From the NCBI GenBank assembly GCA_039177555.1, contig JBCDFV010000075.1, positions 1 through 14,379 on the forward strand: a stretch of DNA of 14,379 nucleotides. The letters are read 5' to 3'. Below the pieces are notes generated by a model. It searched no databases. It was not told where the DNA came from and saw only the letters and a list, made by a program, of their open reading frames with translations. The stretch's first letter is position 1, and each line of letters opens with the position of its first letter. The DNA comes from JANQGH01 sp039177555 (GTDB lineage Bacteria; Pseudomonadota; Alphaproteobacteria; DSM-16000; Inquilinaceae). Positions 7,429 to 13,473 of the stretch are shown piece by piece. The translations under genes were made by a program, and so were the position numbers.

Positions 7429-8418
7429 CTATTGGCCGACGCCCTGCTCTGAGAGATATTGCATCGCGCCGGGATGCATGTCGTAGACGGCCCCGAAGGT
7501 CGCTGTCTCCAGCGCGTATTCGTTGGCAAAGGGTGCGACGGTTTGCAGATCGGGCAACGTCTCCCAGAAAGCCGCGGTGATATTATAGGCGACCTCGTCG
7601 CTCATATCCTCGCTCACGACCAGCCCGGTGACTTCGCCGACAACCAGGACGGGTTCTTCGTTCGTCTGATTGTCCCCCCAGGTGCCCGGGGCAATCTCAC
7701 GCAGCAGGCGACCAGGTGCGTCCATCTGCGCCTGGAACGCTTCACGTTCGATCATCTCCGGCGTGTATCCCACGAAGGTGAGCTCGCGCGCCGTCGATAA
7801 CTCCGTCCAGGTGGCGCAGCCGATGGCACAAAGCTGAAACAGGACGTCAACCGAGCCATCCTGCAACAAGGCGGGGGATCCGGCCCAGTCGACATGTACA
7901 AGCTCGTAATCGTCGTTGGCGACAAGGCCGGTTGCCGCTTCGATCAAGGCGGCGTTGATCCGGACCAGCGCGGCACCCTGCGGCCCGAGAAAGACCCGCT
8001 TGCCCTCCAGGTCCGCGACGGTTTGTATGCTGTCGTCATAGGTGCCCAGGGTGAACATGTCGCCCGAATAGGTCGAAAGGACGCGCAGGTTGTCGGCAAG
8101 CTCGGCGTGGTTCTCCAAGCCCGAATACATGGCGTATCCCTGCTGCAAGAACGTCGCCAAAGGCGGCGCATAGAGGCCCATGTCCGCTTCGCCCATCGCG
8201 ATGTTCACCTGGGAACGAACGCCCGGAAATCCCGTCGCCACCTCGACGTTATAGCCGTGGCGCTCCCTCAACACCGAGGCGAGATGGGTACTCACCACGA
8301 ACATAGTGGAGCCCGGCGCGCTCACCTGTGTGCGGATCAGATCATCGGCGCTTGCTTGCGCGCTGCCAAAAAGGCCGATTGCGGCGACGAGCGCCGCAGT
8401 CGTATAGCGTTTGGTCAT
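7429..8418 (-). CDS. TAXI-family TRAP transporter solute-binding protein
   Basis: 329 residues, normal for the family. A signal peptide is clear: MTKR, a hydrophobic stretch at about 8-20, then AQASA with cleavage probably after residue 24, giving a periplasmic protein. The mature start (IRTQVSAPGSTMFVVSTHLASVL) and GEADMGLYAPP fit the TAXI (TRAP-associated extracytoplasmic immunogenic) fold. In this family the bound ligand is usually an organic anion such as a dicarboxylate or amino acid. It should hand its ligand to the fused permease encoded directly downstream. It is the first gene of operon A, with a strong ribosome binding site, and diverges from the marR-type gene. C172 and C176 (LCAIGCATW, approximate positions around 195-203) may form a disulfide; that is a guess. 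Confidence 0.92.
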   Translation of the reverse strand: MTKRYTTAALVAAIGLFGSAQASADDLIRTQVSAPGSTMFVVSTHLASVLRERHGYNVEVATGFPGVRSQVNIAMGEADMGLYAPPLATFLQQGYAMYSGLENHAELADNLRVLSTYSGDMFTLGTYDDSIQTVADLEGKRVFLGPQGAALVRINAALIEAATGLVANDDYELVHVDWAGSPALLQDGSVDVLFQLCAIGCATWTELSTARELTFVGYTPEMIEREAFQAQMDAPGRLLREIAPGTWGDNQTNEEPVLVVGEVTGLVVSEDMSDEVAYNITAAFWETLPDLQTVAPFANEYALETATFGAVYDMHPGAMQYLSEQGVGQ

Positions 8419-8423
8419 GATTA

Positions 8424-8430
8424 TCCTCCC
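8424..8430 (-). promoter_or_regulatory. Ribosome binding site of the TAXI binding protein
   Basis: GGGAGGA on the minus strand, 5 bases before the ATG at 8418. It is close to the ideal anti-16S sequence and fixes the start of operon A's first gene. It is much stronger than anything before the other operon A genes. Confidence 0.75.
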
Positions 8431-8457
8431 TATTGCCCATACGATGGCGCAAACGTT

Positions 8458-8486
8458 ATTGATGTGTCAATCATTGAGCAGTCAAT
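8458..8486. promoter_or_regulatory. Tandem palindromic operator, probable MarR-regulator binding sites
   Basis: Two perfect inverted repeats of the same form stand one base apart: ATTGA-TGTG-TCAAT (8458-8471) and ATTGA-GCAG-TCAAT (8473-8486), a repeat period of 15 bases. The inner half-sites also form TCAAT-C-ATTGA (8467-8477). MarR-family dimers bind short AT-flanked palindromes of this size in the gap beside their own gene. On the minus strand the sites contain -35-like hexamers TTGACA (8470-8465) and TTGACT (8485-8480) facing the binding-protein gene; on the plus strand the second site abuts the -10-like TAAAAT. Binding would thus control both directions. The regulator assignment is inference from position. 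Confidence 0.75.
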
Positions 8487-8491
8487 AAAAT
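8486..8491 (+). promoter_or_regulatory. Candidate -10 element of the MarR-type regulator gene
   Basis: TAAAAT matches five of six bases of TATAAT and ends 7 bases before the ATG at 8499, so transcription would begin at or next to the start codon. No Shine-Dalgarno sequence precedes that ATG. Both facts fit a leaderless mRNA. No good -35 lies at normal spacing (TTGATG at 8459-8464 is 21 bases away). Confidence 0.45.
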
Positions 8492-8498
8492 ATTGGCC

Positions 8499-8981
8499 AT
8501 GACCAAGACCGAGTCCCGCCCGCCCGATGACGACAGCGAAAGCTGGGATCTGACCCAATTTCTCACCTTTCGGATTGCCCGGCTGAACGCGGTGCTGAAC
8601 CTCCAGGCGACGCGTCTTCTGGAGGCCGGTCACGGCCTTACCCTGGGCCAGTGGCGCATGATCGTTACCATCGGGGCGGGCCACGCCCAGACGTCGCGAC
8701 AGCTGTTCGAGATGACCCGGATGGACCCGGCCTTGATCAGCCGCGTTCTACGCCAGCTCGAAGATCAGGGCCTGCTCCGCACGGAGCGCAGCAGCCAGGA
8801 CCGGCGTATCCTCGACGTATGCCTGACCGATGAGGGCGCCCGTGTCTTTCATGAGACCTTCCCGGTCATGCAAGCGCGGCAACGGAAACTGGCGGGATCC
8901 TTCAGCGCTGACGAACTGAAGCTTCTGGACGGCTTCTTCGACCGTCTGATGGAGGCTGCACAAAAGGACGTGCAGCGCTGA
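8499..8981 (+). CDS. MarR-family transcriptional regulator
   Basis: 160 residues, the usual size. The winged-helix core is clear: LTLGQWRMIVTIGAG, then the recognition region DPALISRVLRQLEDQGLL, and the wing RTERSSQDRRILDVCLTDEG with the DRR motif typical of MarR proteins. The helical ends would form the dimer interface. MarR proteins usually repress their own and the neighbouring genes and release DNA when a small, often aromatic or anionic, ligand binds. It diverges from operon A and the gap carries tandem palindromes, so it most likely controls the TRAP importer operon. I chose ATG at 8499; a TTG two codons upstream (8493) is possible. It ends 19 bases from the convergent FAH-family gene, with no obvious terminator between. 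Confidence 0.92.
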   Translation: MTKTESRPPDDDSESWDLTQFLTFRIARLNAVLNLQATRLLEAGHGLTLGQWRMIVTIGAGHAQTSRQLFEMTRMDPALISRVLRQLEDQGLLRTERSSQDRRILDVCLTDEGARVFHETFPVMQARQRKLAGSFSADELKLLDGFFDRLMEAAQKDVQR

Positions 8982-9000
8982 GGGGCAGATCGCGCGTGGT

Positions 9001-9720
9001 TCAGGTGACGCGGACCGTCAGGTCGCCGACGCCGTCGACATGGCCGTGCAAAACGTCGCCGCGCTCAACGGACCCGACCCCGGCGGGGGTGCCGGTCATG
9101 ATCAGATCGCCGGGCTTAAGCTCGAACAGACCGGACAGGAAGGAGACGACTTCCGGCACCTTCCAGATCAGCTGGTTCACGTCGCCGGACTGGCGCGTCT
9201 CGCCGTTCACGGTCAGCCAGATCGCGCCTTCCGCCGGATGGCCGCAGACGCTGGCCGGCACCAAGGCCGAGCAGGGCGCGGACCGCTCGAACGCCTTGCC
9301 CACCTCCCACGGCCGGCCCGCCTTTTTCGCCTGGCCCTGAAGGTCGCGCCGGGTCATGTCGAGGCCGACCGCGTAGCCCCAGACCAGCCCCAACGCATCG
9401 TCGATCGCCACGTCGGTGCCGCCGCCACCCAGCGCCACCACCAGCTCGATCTCGTGATGCACGTCCGACGTCGCCGGGGGGTAGGGGAACGTGCCGTCGC
9501 CGGCGACCAGATTGTCCGGGTTCTTCTGAAAGAAAAACGGCGGCTCCTGATCGGGGTCGTGCCCCATCTCGACCGCATGGGCGGCATAGTTGCGGCCCAC
9601 GCAATAGACCCGGCGGACCGGAAAACGCCGGTCGCTGCCGGCAACCGGTAGCCAGACTTGTTCCGGCGGCGGTATCACATAGTCGGTGCCGGGCCGGTCG
9701 GGGGAAGCGGCGGATGTCAT
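9001..9720 (-). CDS. Fumarylacetoacetate hydrolase family protein, fumarylpyruvate-hydrolase-like
   Basis: 239 residues, a single FAH domain. The segment from PVAGSD and PVRRVYCVGRNYAAHA to EPPFFFQK closely recalls fumarylpyruvate hydrolases of the gentisate pathway, which split fumarylpyruvate into fumarate and pyruvate. The related acylpyruvase/oxaloacetate decarboxylase group (FAHD1-like) is the main alternative. Expected metal ligands are E90 and E92 (HHEIEL) and D121 (GLDMTRRD); K141 is the likely catalytic lysine, and the C-terminal family motif TGTPAGVG is at 209-216. There is no signal peptide, so it is cytoplasmic. ATG 9720 overlaps the permease stop as ATGA (9717-9720), and an AGGAG sits about 9 bases before it. 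It is the last gene of operon B and converges on the MarR-type gene. Gentisate dioxygenase and maleylpyruvate isomerase are absent here, so the pathway assignment is tentative. Confidence 0.9.
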   Translation of the reverse strand: MTSAASPDRPGTDYVIPPPEQVWLPVAGSDRRFPVRRVYCVGRNYAAHAVEMGHDPDQEPPFFFQKNPDNLVAGDGTFPYPPATSDVHHEIELVVALGGGGTDVAIDDALGLVWGYAVGLDMTRRDLQGQAKKAGRPWEVGKAFERSAPCSALVPASVCGHPAEGAIWLTVNGETRQSGDVNQLIWKVPEVVSFLSGLFELKPGDLIMTGTPAGVGSVERGDVLHGHVDGVGDLTVRVT

Positions 9721-10475
9721 GGCTGTCGGTCTCCTGCATAGAATTCAAAGCGGCCTTCGAGGCGCGCCACAAGGTTGGCCAAGATCAGGGCAAAGGCGAA
9801 GATCAACAAGATCAGCGCCCAGAAATGCGCCATCAGAAAGTTTTGGGAGTACAGCGTGAACAGCGCCCCGACGCCGATGATCGAGACCAGAAGCTGACCG
9901 ATCACCACGCCCTTGACGCCCCGGATGACGCCAAGGCGGATGCCGGCGAGGATCTCCGGCAGTGCCGACAGCAAGACGATCTTCAGCCGCTGCGGGCGCG
10001 AGGCACCGAAGGCGTGGGCCATCTCCATCAGCGACGGCGAGACGTGCAGAACGCCCGCCCTGGTGTCCAGCGCGATGATCCAGACGGCGAACATGAAGAC
10101 GGTGACGATCACCGTGGGCGTGCCCAGGCCGAACAGGATCATCAAAACCGGAACCAGGGCCGACAGCGGCGCCGACAGGAAGATGTTGACCCACATGTTC
10201 AAAAGGCCGTCGGCCTTGCGCGACAGCCCCATCAACAGGCCCAGCGCGATGCCGACCGCGATCGCCAGCGCCAGGCCGACGGCATAGGCGTACAGCGTGA
10301 TGTTCACCGCCTGGGCAAAGCTGGCCGACCGCACGACGTCGGCCATGGCGACCAGAACGGCGCTGAACGGCGGAAACAGCAGCAGCAGGTTGAGCTGGCC
10401 GACGATCTCCCAGATCACGACCCAGATCAGCAGGGACGCCATCTTCGGCACGCGCACGCCGTAGAGGGTCATCAC
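9717..10475 (-). CDS. ABC transporter permease, SsuC/TauC (nitrate/sulfonate/taurine) type, second of two
   Basis: 252 residues with about six hydrophobic segments. The cytoplasmic coupling loop (EAA-type) runs at about 150-176, with EMAHAFGASRPQRLKIV then a conserved Pro. This is the BPD_transp_1 family that forms the membrane channel of importers for sulfonates, nitrate, pyrimidine precursors and aromatic acids. The start could be GTG at 10475 or the adjacent ATG at 10472; a GGAG lies 6 or 9 bases before them. It begins a few bases after the ATPase stop, and its own stop overlaps the FAH-family start. It differs clearly from the other permease of the operon, suggesting a heterodimeric channel. 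Confidence 0.93.
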   Translation of the reverse strand: MMTLYGVRVPKMASLLIWVVIWEIVGQLNLLLLFPPFSAVLVAMADVVRSASFAQAVNITLYAYAVGLALAIAVGIALGLLMGLSRKADGLLNMWVNIFLSAPLSALVPVLMILFGLGTPTVIVTVFMFAVWIIALDTRAGVLHVSPSLMEMAHAFGASRPQRLKIVLLSALPEILAGIRLGVIRGVKGVVIGQLLVSIIGVGALFTLYSQNFLMAHFWALILLIFAFALILANLVARLEGRFEFYAGDRQP

Positions 10476-10478
10476 CGC

Positions 10479-11288
10479 TTACTCCGCATAACGGCGCAGG
10501 CCGTGCCAGATGCCGTCGACGATGTCGAGATAGGCCGGGTCGCGCCGGATCGCCTCGATATCGCCGTCGCGCGGAATATCCGGGTCGATGACTTGGGAAA
10601 CCTGGCCCGGATGCGGCGACAACAAGACGATCCGGTCGGCGAGATAGACCGCCTCTTCAATCGAATGGGTCACGAACAGGAAGGTCTTCTTTTCCAACTC
10701 GCGCAGCCGGATCAAGTCCTCCTGGAACTTGCGCCGGTTCTGCTCGTCGACCGCGGAAAAGGGCTCGTCCATCAAAAGGACGTCGGCATCAACAGCCAGC
10801 GCGCGGGCGAGGCCGACGCGCTGGCGCATCCCGCCGGACAGTTGGTGGGGGTATTTGTGCTCAAACCCGGTCAGCCCGACCTCGGCGATGTAGTGCTGGG
10901 CGACCTCCTCGCGCTGGGCGCGCGGCATGCCGCGAAGCTCCAACCCGAAGGCGGCATTGCGCAGCACCGTCGCCCAGGGCATCAGGGCGAAGTCCTGAAA
11001 GACGAAGGCGCGTTCGGGTCCGGGGCCGGTCACCGGCTGGCCCTTGACGAAGATCTGCCCCTCGGTCGGCTCCAGCAGGCCGGCGACGATCTTCAACAGG
11101 GTGGTCTTGCCGCACCCGGACGGCCCCAACAGCGCCGTCAACTGGCCGGCCTGGAAGTCGAGATTGATGTCTTTCAACGCCGTGACGCTGCCGCCATAGA
11201 CCTTGGTGACGTTGTCGACGGTGATAATCGGGGCGGTGTCAGCCGGTCCGCCCGGCACGGGGTCTGGTCGGTTCATCGCAAGCGTCAT
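10479..11288 (-). CDS. ABC transporter ATP-binding protein, SsuB/TauB type
   Basis: 269 residues, full length. All motifs are intact: Walker A GPSGCGKT (55-62), Q-loop Gln98 in FVFQDF, signature LSGGMRQR (150-157), Walker B LLMDEP (171-176), D-loop SAVD and switch His208 in VTHS. It powers import by ATP hydrolysis at the inner face of the membrane together with the two permeases. ATG at 11288 overlaps the stop of the upstream permease (ATGA, 11285-11288), with GGAG about 7 bases before; ATG at 11276 is an alternative start. The Pro-rich first 20 residues before the ABC core are not conserved in the family. Confidence 0.95.
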   Translation of the reverse strand: MTLAMNRPDPVPGGPADTAPIITVDNVTKVYGGSVTALKDINLDFQAGQLTALLGPSGCGKTTLLKIVAGLLEPTEGQIFVKGQPVTGPGPERAFVFQDFALMPWATVLRNAAFGLELRGMPRAQREEVAQHYIAEVGLTGFEHKYPHQLSGGMRQRVGLARALAVDADVLLMDEPFSAVDEQNRRKFQEDLIRLRELEKKTFLFVTHSIEEAVYLADRIVLLSPHPGQVSQVIDPDIPRDGDIEAIRRDPAYLDIVDGIWHGLRRYAE

Positions 11289-12115
11289 TGCTGGCTCCGC
11301 TTTTCCGGTCGGAACAGGATCGTTTCCAGCCGCTGCAGCAGGCTGACCGCGATCACGGCAAAGGCGACGATGGCCAGGATCGTCGCGTACATGTTCGCGA
11401 AATTGGCGACCGACCGGTGGAAGGTGATCAGATCGCCGACGCCCGTCGGCGTAATCAGCAATTCCGCAAGCACGATGCCGCTGAAGCCCTCGGCGACGCC
11501 CAGCCGCACGCCGGCAAAGATCATCGGGCTGGCGGCCGGCAGGACGATATGGGTGATCTGTTGGCGCCGCGTGCCCATGAACGAACGGGTCATCGCCAGC
11601 AGCGAAGGCGAAACGTTACGCACGGCCTTGTAGCTGTTGATCGTGATCACTGGCATGGCCAGCAGCATGACGGCCATCACCTTGGCGGCGAGGCCGATGC
11701 CGTAAACGAAGGTCACCAGCGGGATCAGGGCGGCCATTGGCGCGGCCTGCATGACGATGAAAATGGGCAGCGCCATGAACTCCACATCGCGCCGCAGGCC
11801 CATCAGCACGCCGCCGCCGATGCCGATGACCAGCGAGAAAACCAGACCGATGGCCAGGGGATAGAGCGTGCGCAGGAAGGCGGCGACCAGGGAGCCGTCG
11901 GCCAGCATCTCCCAGAACGCCGCCATGGTCTCGGTGAAGGACGGAAAGGCGTAGTTGAAACCGCTGCGCCCCGCCACCTCCCACAGGCCGAAGACCAGGA
12001 CCAGCGACAGCAATCGCCAGGCGAGCGGCAGCGACGACCAGCGCCGCAGCAGGCCCGGACCGCGCCGGTCCGGCCGCAGCGCCGTCGCCGCCTGTGCCGT
12101 GTCGTGGGTTGCCAC
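11285..12115 (-). CDS. ABC transporter permease, SsuC/TauC type, first of two
   Basis: 276 residues from the GTG at 12115. The frame is open to 12562, but that extra part only reads the binding-protein gene in another frame (Arg/Ser/Pro-rich), so I reject it. About six membrane segments follow a basic N-terminus; the first begins near LAWRLLSLVLVFGLWEVAG. The coupling loop is MTRSFMGTRRQQITHIVLPAA followed by GVRLGVAEG. It forms the import channel with the other permease and the ATPase. The GTG stands 37 bases after the binding-protein stop and has a poor ribosome binding site; no ATG lies nearby before the first membrane segment. Its stop overlaps the ATPase start by 4 bases. Confidence 0.9.
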   Translation of the reverse strand: MATHDTAQAATALRPDRRGPGLLRRWSSLPLAWRLLSLVLVFGLWEVAGRSGFNYAFPSFTETMAAFWEMLADGSLVAAFLRTLYPLAIGLVFSLVIGIGGGVLMGLRRDVEFMALPIFIVMQAAPMAALIPLVTFVYGIGLAAKVMAVMLLAMPVITINSYKAVRNVSPSLLAMTRSFMGTRRQQITHIVLPAASPMIFAGVRLGVAEGFSGIVLAELLITPTGVGDLITFHRSVANFANMYATILAIVAFAVIAVSLLQRLETILFRPEKRSQQ

Positions 12116-12152
12116 TACCGTGCTGCCGGACGCCGGCGGCCGGTCGCGCGGA

Positions 12153-13139
12153 TCAGTTACCGCGCGCCGCGTCAAGCGGCCCGAAATTCCAGAAATCGGA
12201 CGGATCGAAGCTCGCCGGATCATGGTCGACCTGGCCGGCCGCCGACAGGAACGCCATGTCGTCCCCGGCATCCTCAAGGCTGCCACCGCCCAACGGATAG
12301 ATGCCGTTGGCAACGGCCTCGACATAGTAGGGCACGATCTCGCCCGCGACCTCGGCCGGCAGGTCGGGCAGCAGGCCGTACTGCTCGCGCAGGTCGCCGA
12401 CGATCTCCGGGTTGTCCTGAATGTCCGCCCAGGTCCGCAGCAGTTCTTCGACGAATATGGCGACATCGTCCTGCCGTTCGGCCAGGAAGTCGGTGTTCGC
12501 GTACAGCGCCTCGTCGGTGGCGTTGACGCCCTCGATCGGCAGGCGCTGGAACTGGCCTCCACCCTCCTCCTGCAACAGGCGGAAGGCGGCGGCGTCGACG
12601 ATCGTGGCGTCGATCGTGCCCTGCAGCATGGCGCCGGCCCGCACCTCAGACCCCGGGACGTAGCTGATATTGGCGTAGTCGATGTCGTGAATGTCGGCCA
12701 TCAGCAGCATCAGCGCCTCGGTGCCCGAGCCGCGCGAATGCACGGTGATTTCTTCTCCGTTCAGATCGGCCCAGTCGGCATAGACCTCGGAATTGACCAA
12801 CGGAAAGAACAAGAGCGTGCTCATCCGGAAAAACATCCGGATCGGCGCCTCGGAGTTTTGCAGGAACGCGTATGGCGCCCCGACGCCGATGTCCGCCTGG
12901 CCGCTGAGCACCGCCTGCACGGCCACGTCCTCGGAGTTGAAGAACGTCAGATCCATGGGCACGCCGCGCTCGCCGGCGCGGGCCATGGCGATCAGCAGGT
13001 TCAGGCTTTCGACGCTGGCGATGTCGCCCATCGCGACCTGGATGGGGTCGTCCTGGGCCATGGCCGGCAGCGCCGGCGCCAGGGAAAATGCGACCGTCGC
13101 CGCGACCGCGCCGACGAAGCTTGACGGAAATTGCCTCAT
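12153..13139 (-). CDS. ABC transporter substrate-binding protein, NMT1/TauA/SsuA type
   Basis: 328 residues. The signal peptide is clear (hydrophobic about 8-25, APALPAMA then Q), with likely cleavage after residue 28, so the mature protein is periplasmic. The body fits the type II binding fold of nitrate/sulfonate/taurine/pyrimidine-precursor proteins: an early strand with IQVAMGD, the GVPMDLTFFNSEDVAVQAVLSGQADIGVGAP stretch (given here only as a landmark at about 54-85), and HSRGSGTEALMLLM around 135. It should deliver its ligand to the two-permease importer downstream. The ligand is unknown; the S-R-G-S-G-T loop probably binds its anionic group. It is the first gene of operon B, has a strong ribosome binding site and diverges from the FadR-like regulator gene. 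Confidence 0.9.
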   Translation of the reverse strand: MRQFPSSFVGAVAATVAFSLAPALPAMAQDDPIQVAMGDIASVESLNLLIAMARAGERGVPMDLTFFNSEDVAVQAVLSGQADIGVGAPYAFLQNSEAPIRMFFRMSTLLFFPLVNSEVYADWADLNGEEITVHSRGSGTEALMLLMADIHDIDYANISYVPGSEVRAGAMLQGTIDATIVDAAAFRLLQEEGGGQFQRLPIEGVNATDEALYANTDFLAERQDDVAIFVEELLRTWADIQDNPEIVGDLREQYGLLPDLPAEVAGEIVPYYVEAVANGIYPLGGGSLEDAGDDMAFLSAAGQVDHDPASFDPSDFWNFGPLDAARGN

Positions 13140-13145
13140 GGGTGA

Positions 13146-13151
13146 CCTCCC
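13146..13151 (-). promoter_or_regulatory. Ribosome binding site of the ABC binding protein
   Basis: GGGAGG on the minus strand, 6 bases before the ATG at 13139. It is the strongest translation signal of operon B, in keeping with high production of the binding protein. Confidence 0.7.
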
Positions 13152-13256
13152 GATTGATTGAGGGGTCTTCGCATCAAGGCGCGGACCCCAGGGTTTTTGG
13201 GCTCTAGGACCATTGAGCGCGCGGATGGCGGGAAATCGCCGCCTTGTCCAATCACT

Positions 13257-13302
13257 CCAATTCCATATTGGTTAAGCAAAATATCGTAATTGGTCAAACA
13301 CA
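13257..13302. promoter_or_regulatory. Candidate GntR operator and promoter of operon B
   Basis: A perfect inverted repeat CCAAT-N5-ATTGG lies at 13257-13271. A second half-site, TTGGT at 13290-13294, is followed by CAA and a degenerate right arm (ACACA, 13298-13302), resembling the TTGGT-N3-ACCAA operators of FadR-subfamily regulators. TCCAAT also occurs twice as a direct repeat (13247-13252 and 13256-13261). On the minus strand, TTGACC (13297-13292) is a good -35 for operon B; the matching -10 (TAACCA, 13274-13269, 17-base spacing) is weak. If used, both sites would overlap the polymerase footprint and fit repression. Confidence 0.5.
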
Positions 13303-13375
13303 AGATTCGTGCGATTGAAGATGACTGCACCTCACGAGACCAGAAAACCGCATTTTTCCGCCTGTTCTGGTGCCA

Positions 13376-13404
13376 TTGACAAAAGGCCGCGTCGGCTTTA
13401 CCCC
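13376..13404 (+). promoter_or_regulatory. Candidate promoter of the GntR-type regulator gene
   Basis: A perfect -35 hexamer TTGACA (13376-13381) is followed after 17 bases by TACCCC (13399-13404), a poor -10. Transcription would begin near 13411, just before the AACCAA-N8-TTGGTT dyad. Confidence 0.35.
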
Positions 13405-13416
13405 TTTCACCCGCTA

Positions 13417-13436
13417 AACCAATTTTGAATTTGGTT
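13417..13436. promoter_or_regulatory. Inverted repeat upstream of the GntR-type gene, candidate autoregulatory operator
   Basis: AACCAA (13417-13422), 8 bases, TTGGTT (13431-13436): perfect 6-base arms sharing the CCAA/TTGG core seen at 13257-13271 and 13290-13294 on the operon B side. It lies between the candidate promoter and the regulator gene, where binding would block the gene's own transcription. Binding by this regulator is inference. Confidence 0.55.
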
Positions 13437-13473
13437 AGGAAGATTGAACCAAGAAACGGTCCCTCGGGTCAAA

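Noticed and set aside
8982..9000. A bidirectional terminator between the convergent MarR and FAH-family genes
   Set aside because: The gap is 19 bases with no inverted repeat and no T-runs.
9714..11633. A 639-codon open frame on the plus strand opposite the permease and ATPase genes
   Set aside because: It is Gln/Arg/Asp-rich with no domain and lies opposite intact conserved genes. Long antisense frames are expected in GC-rich coding DNA.
11288..12526. A 412-codon plus-strand open frame opposite the first permease and binding-protein genes
   Set aside because: Same low-complexity Arg/Gln/Asp composition, no family resemblance, and fully antisense to well-supported genes.
13136..13330. A 64-codon minus-strand frame upstream of the ABC binding protein
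   Set aside because: It overlaps the promoter, the dyads and the ribosome binding site of operon B and has no start signal or family resemblance.
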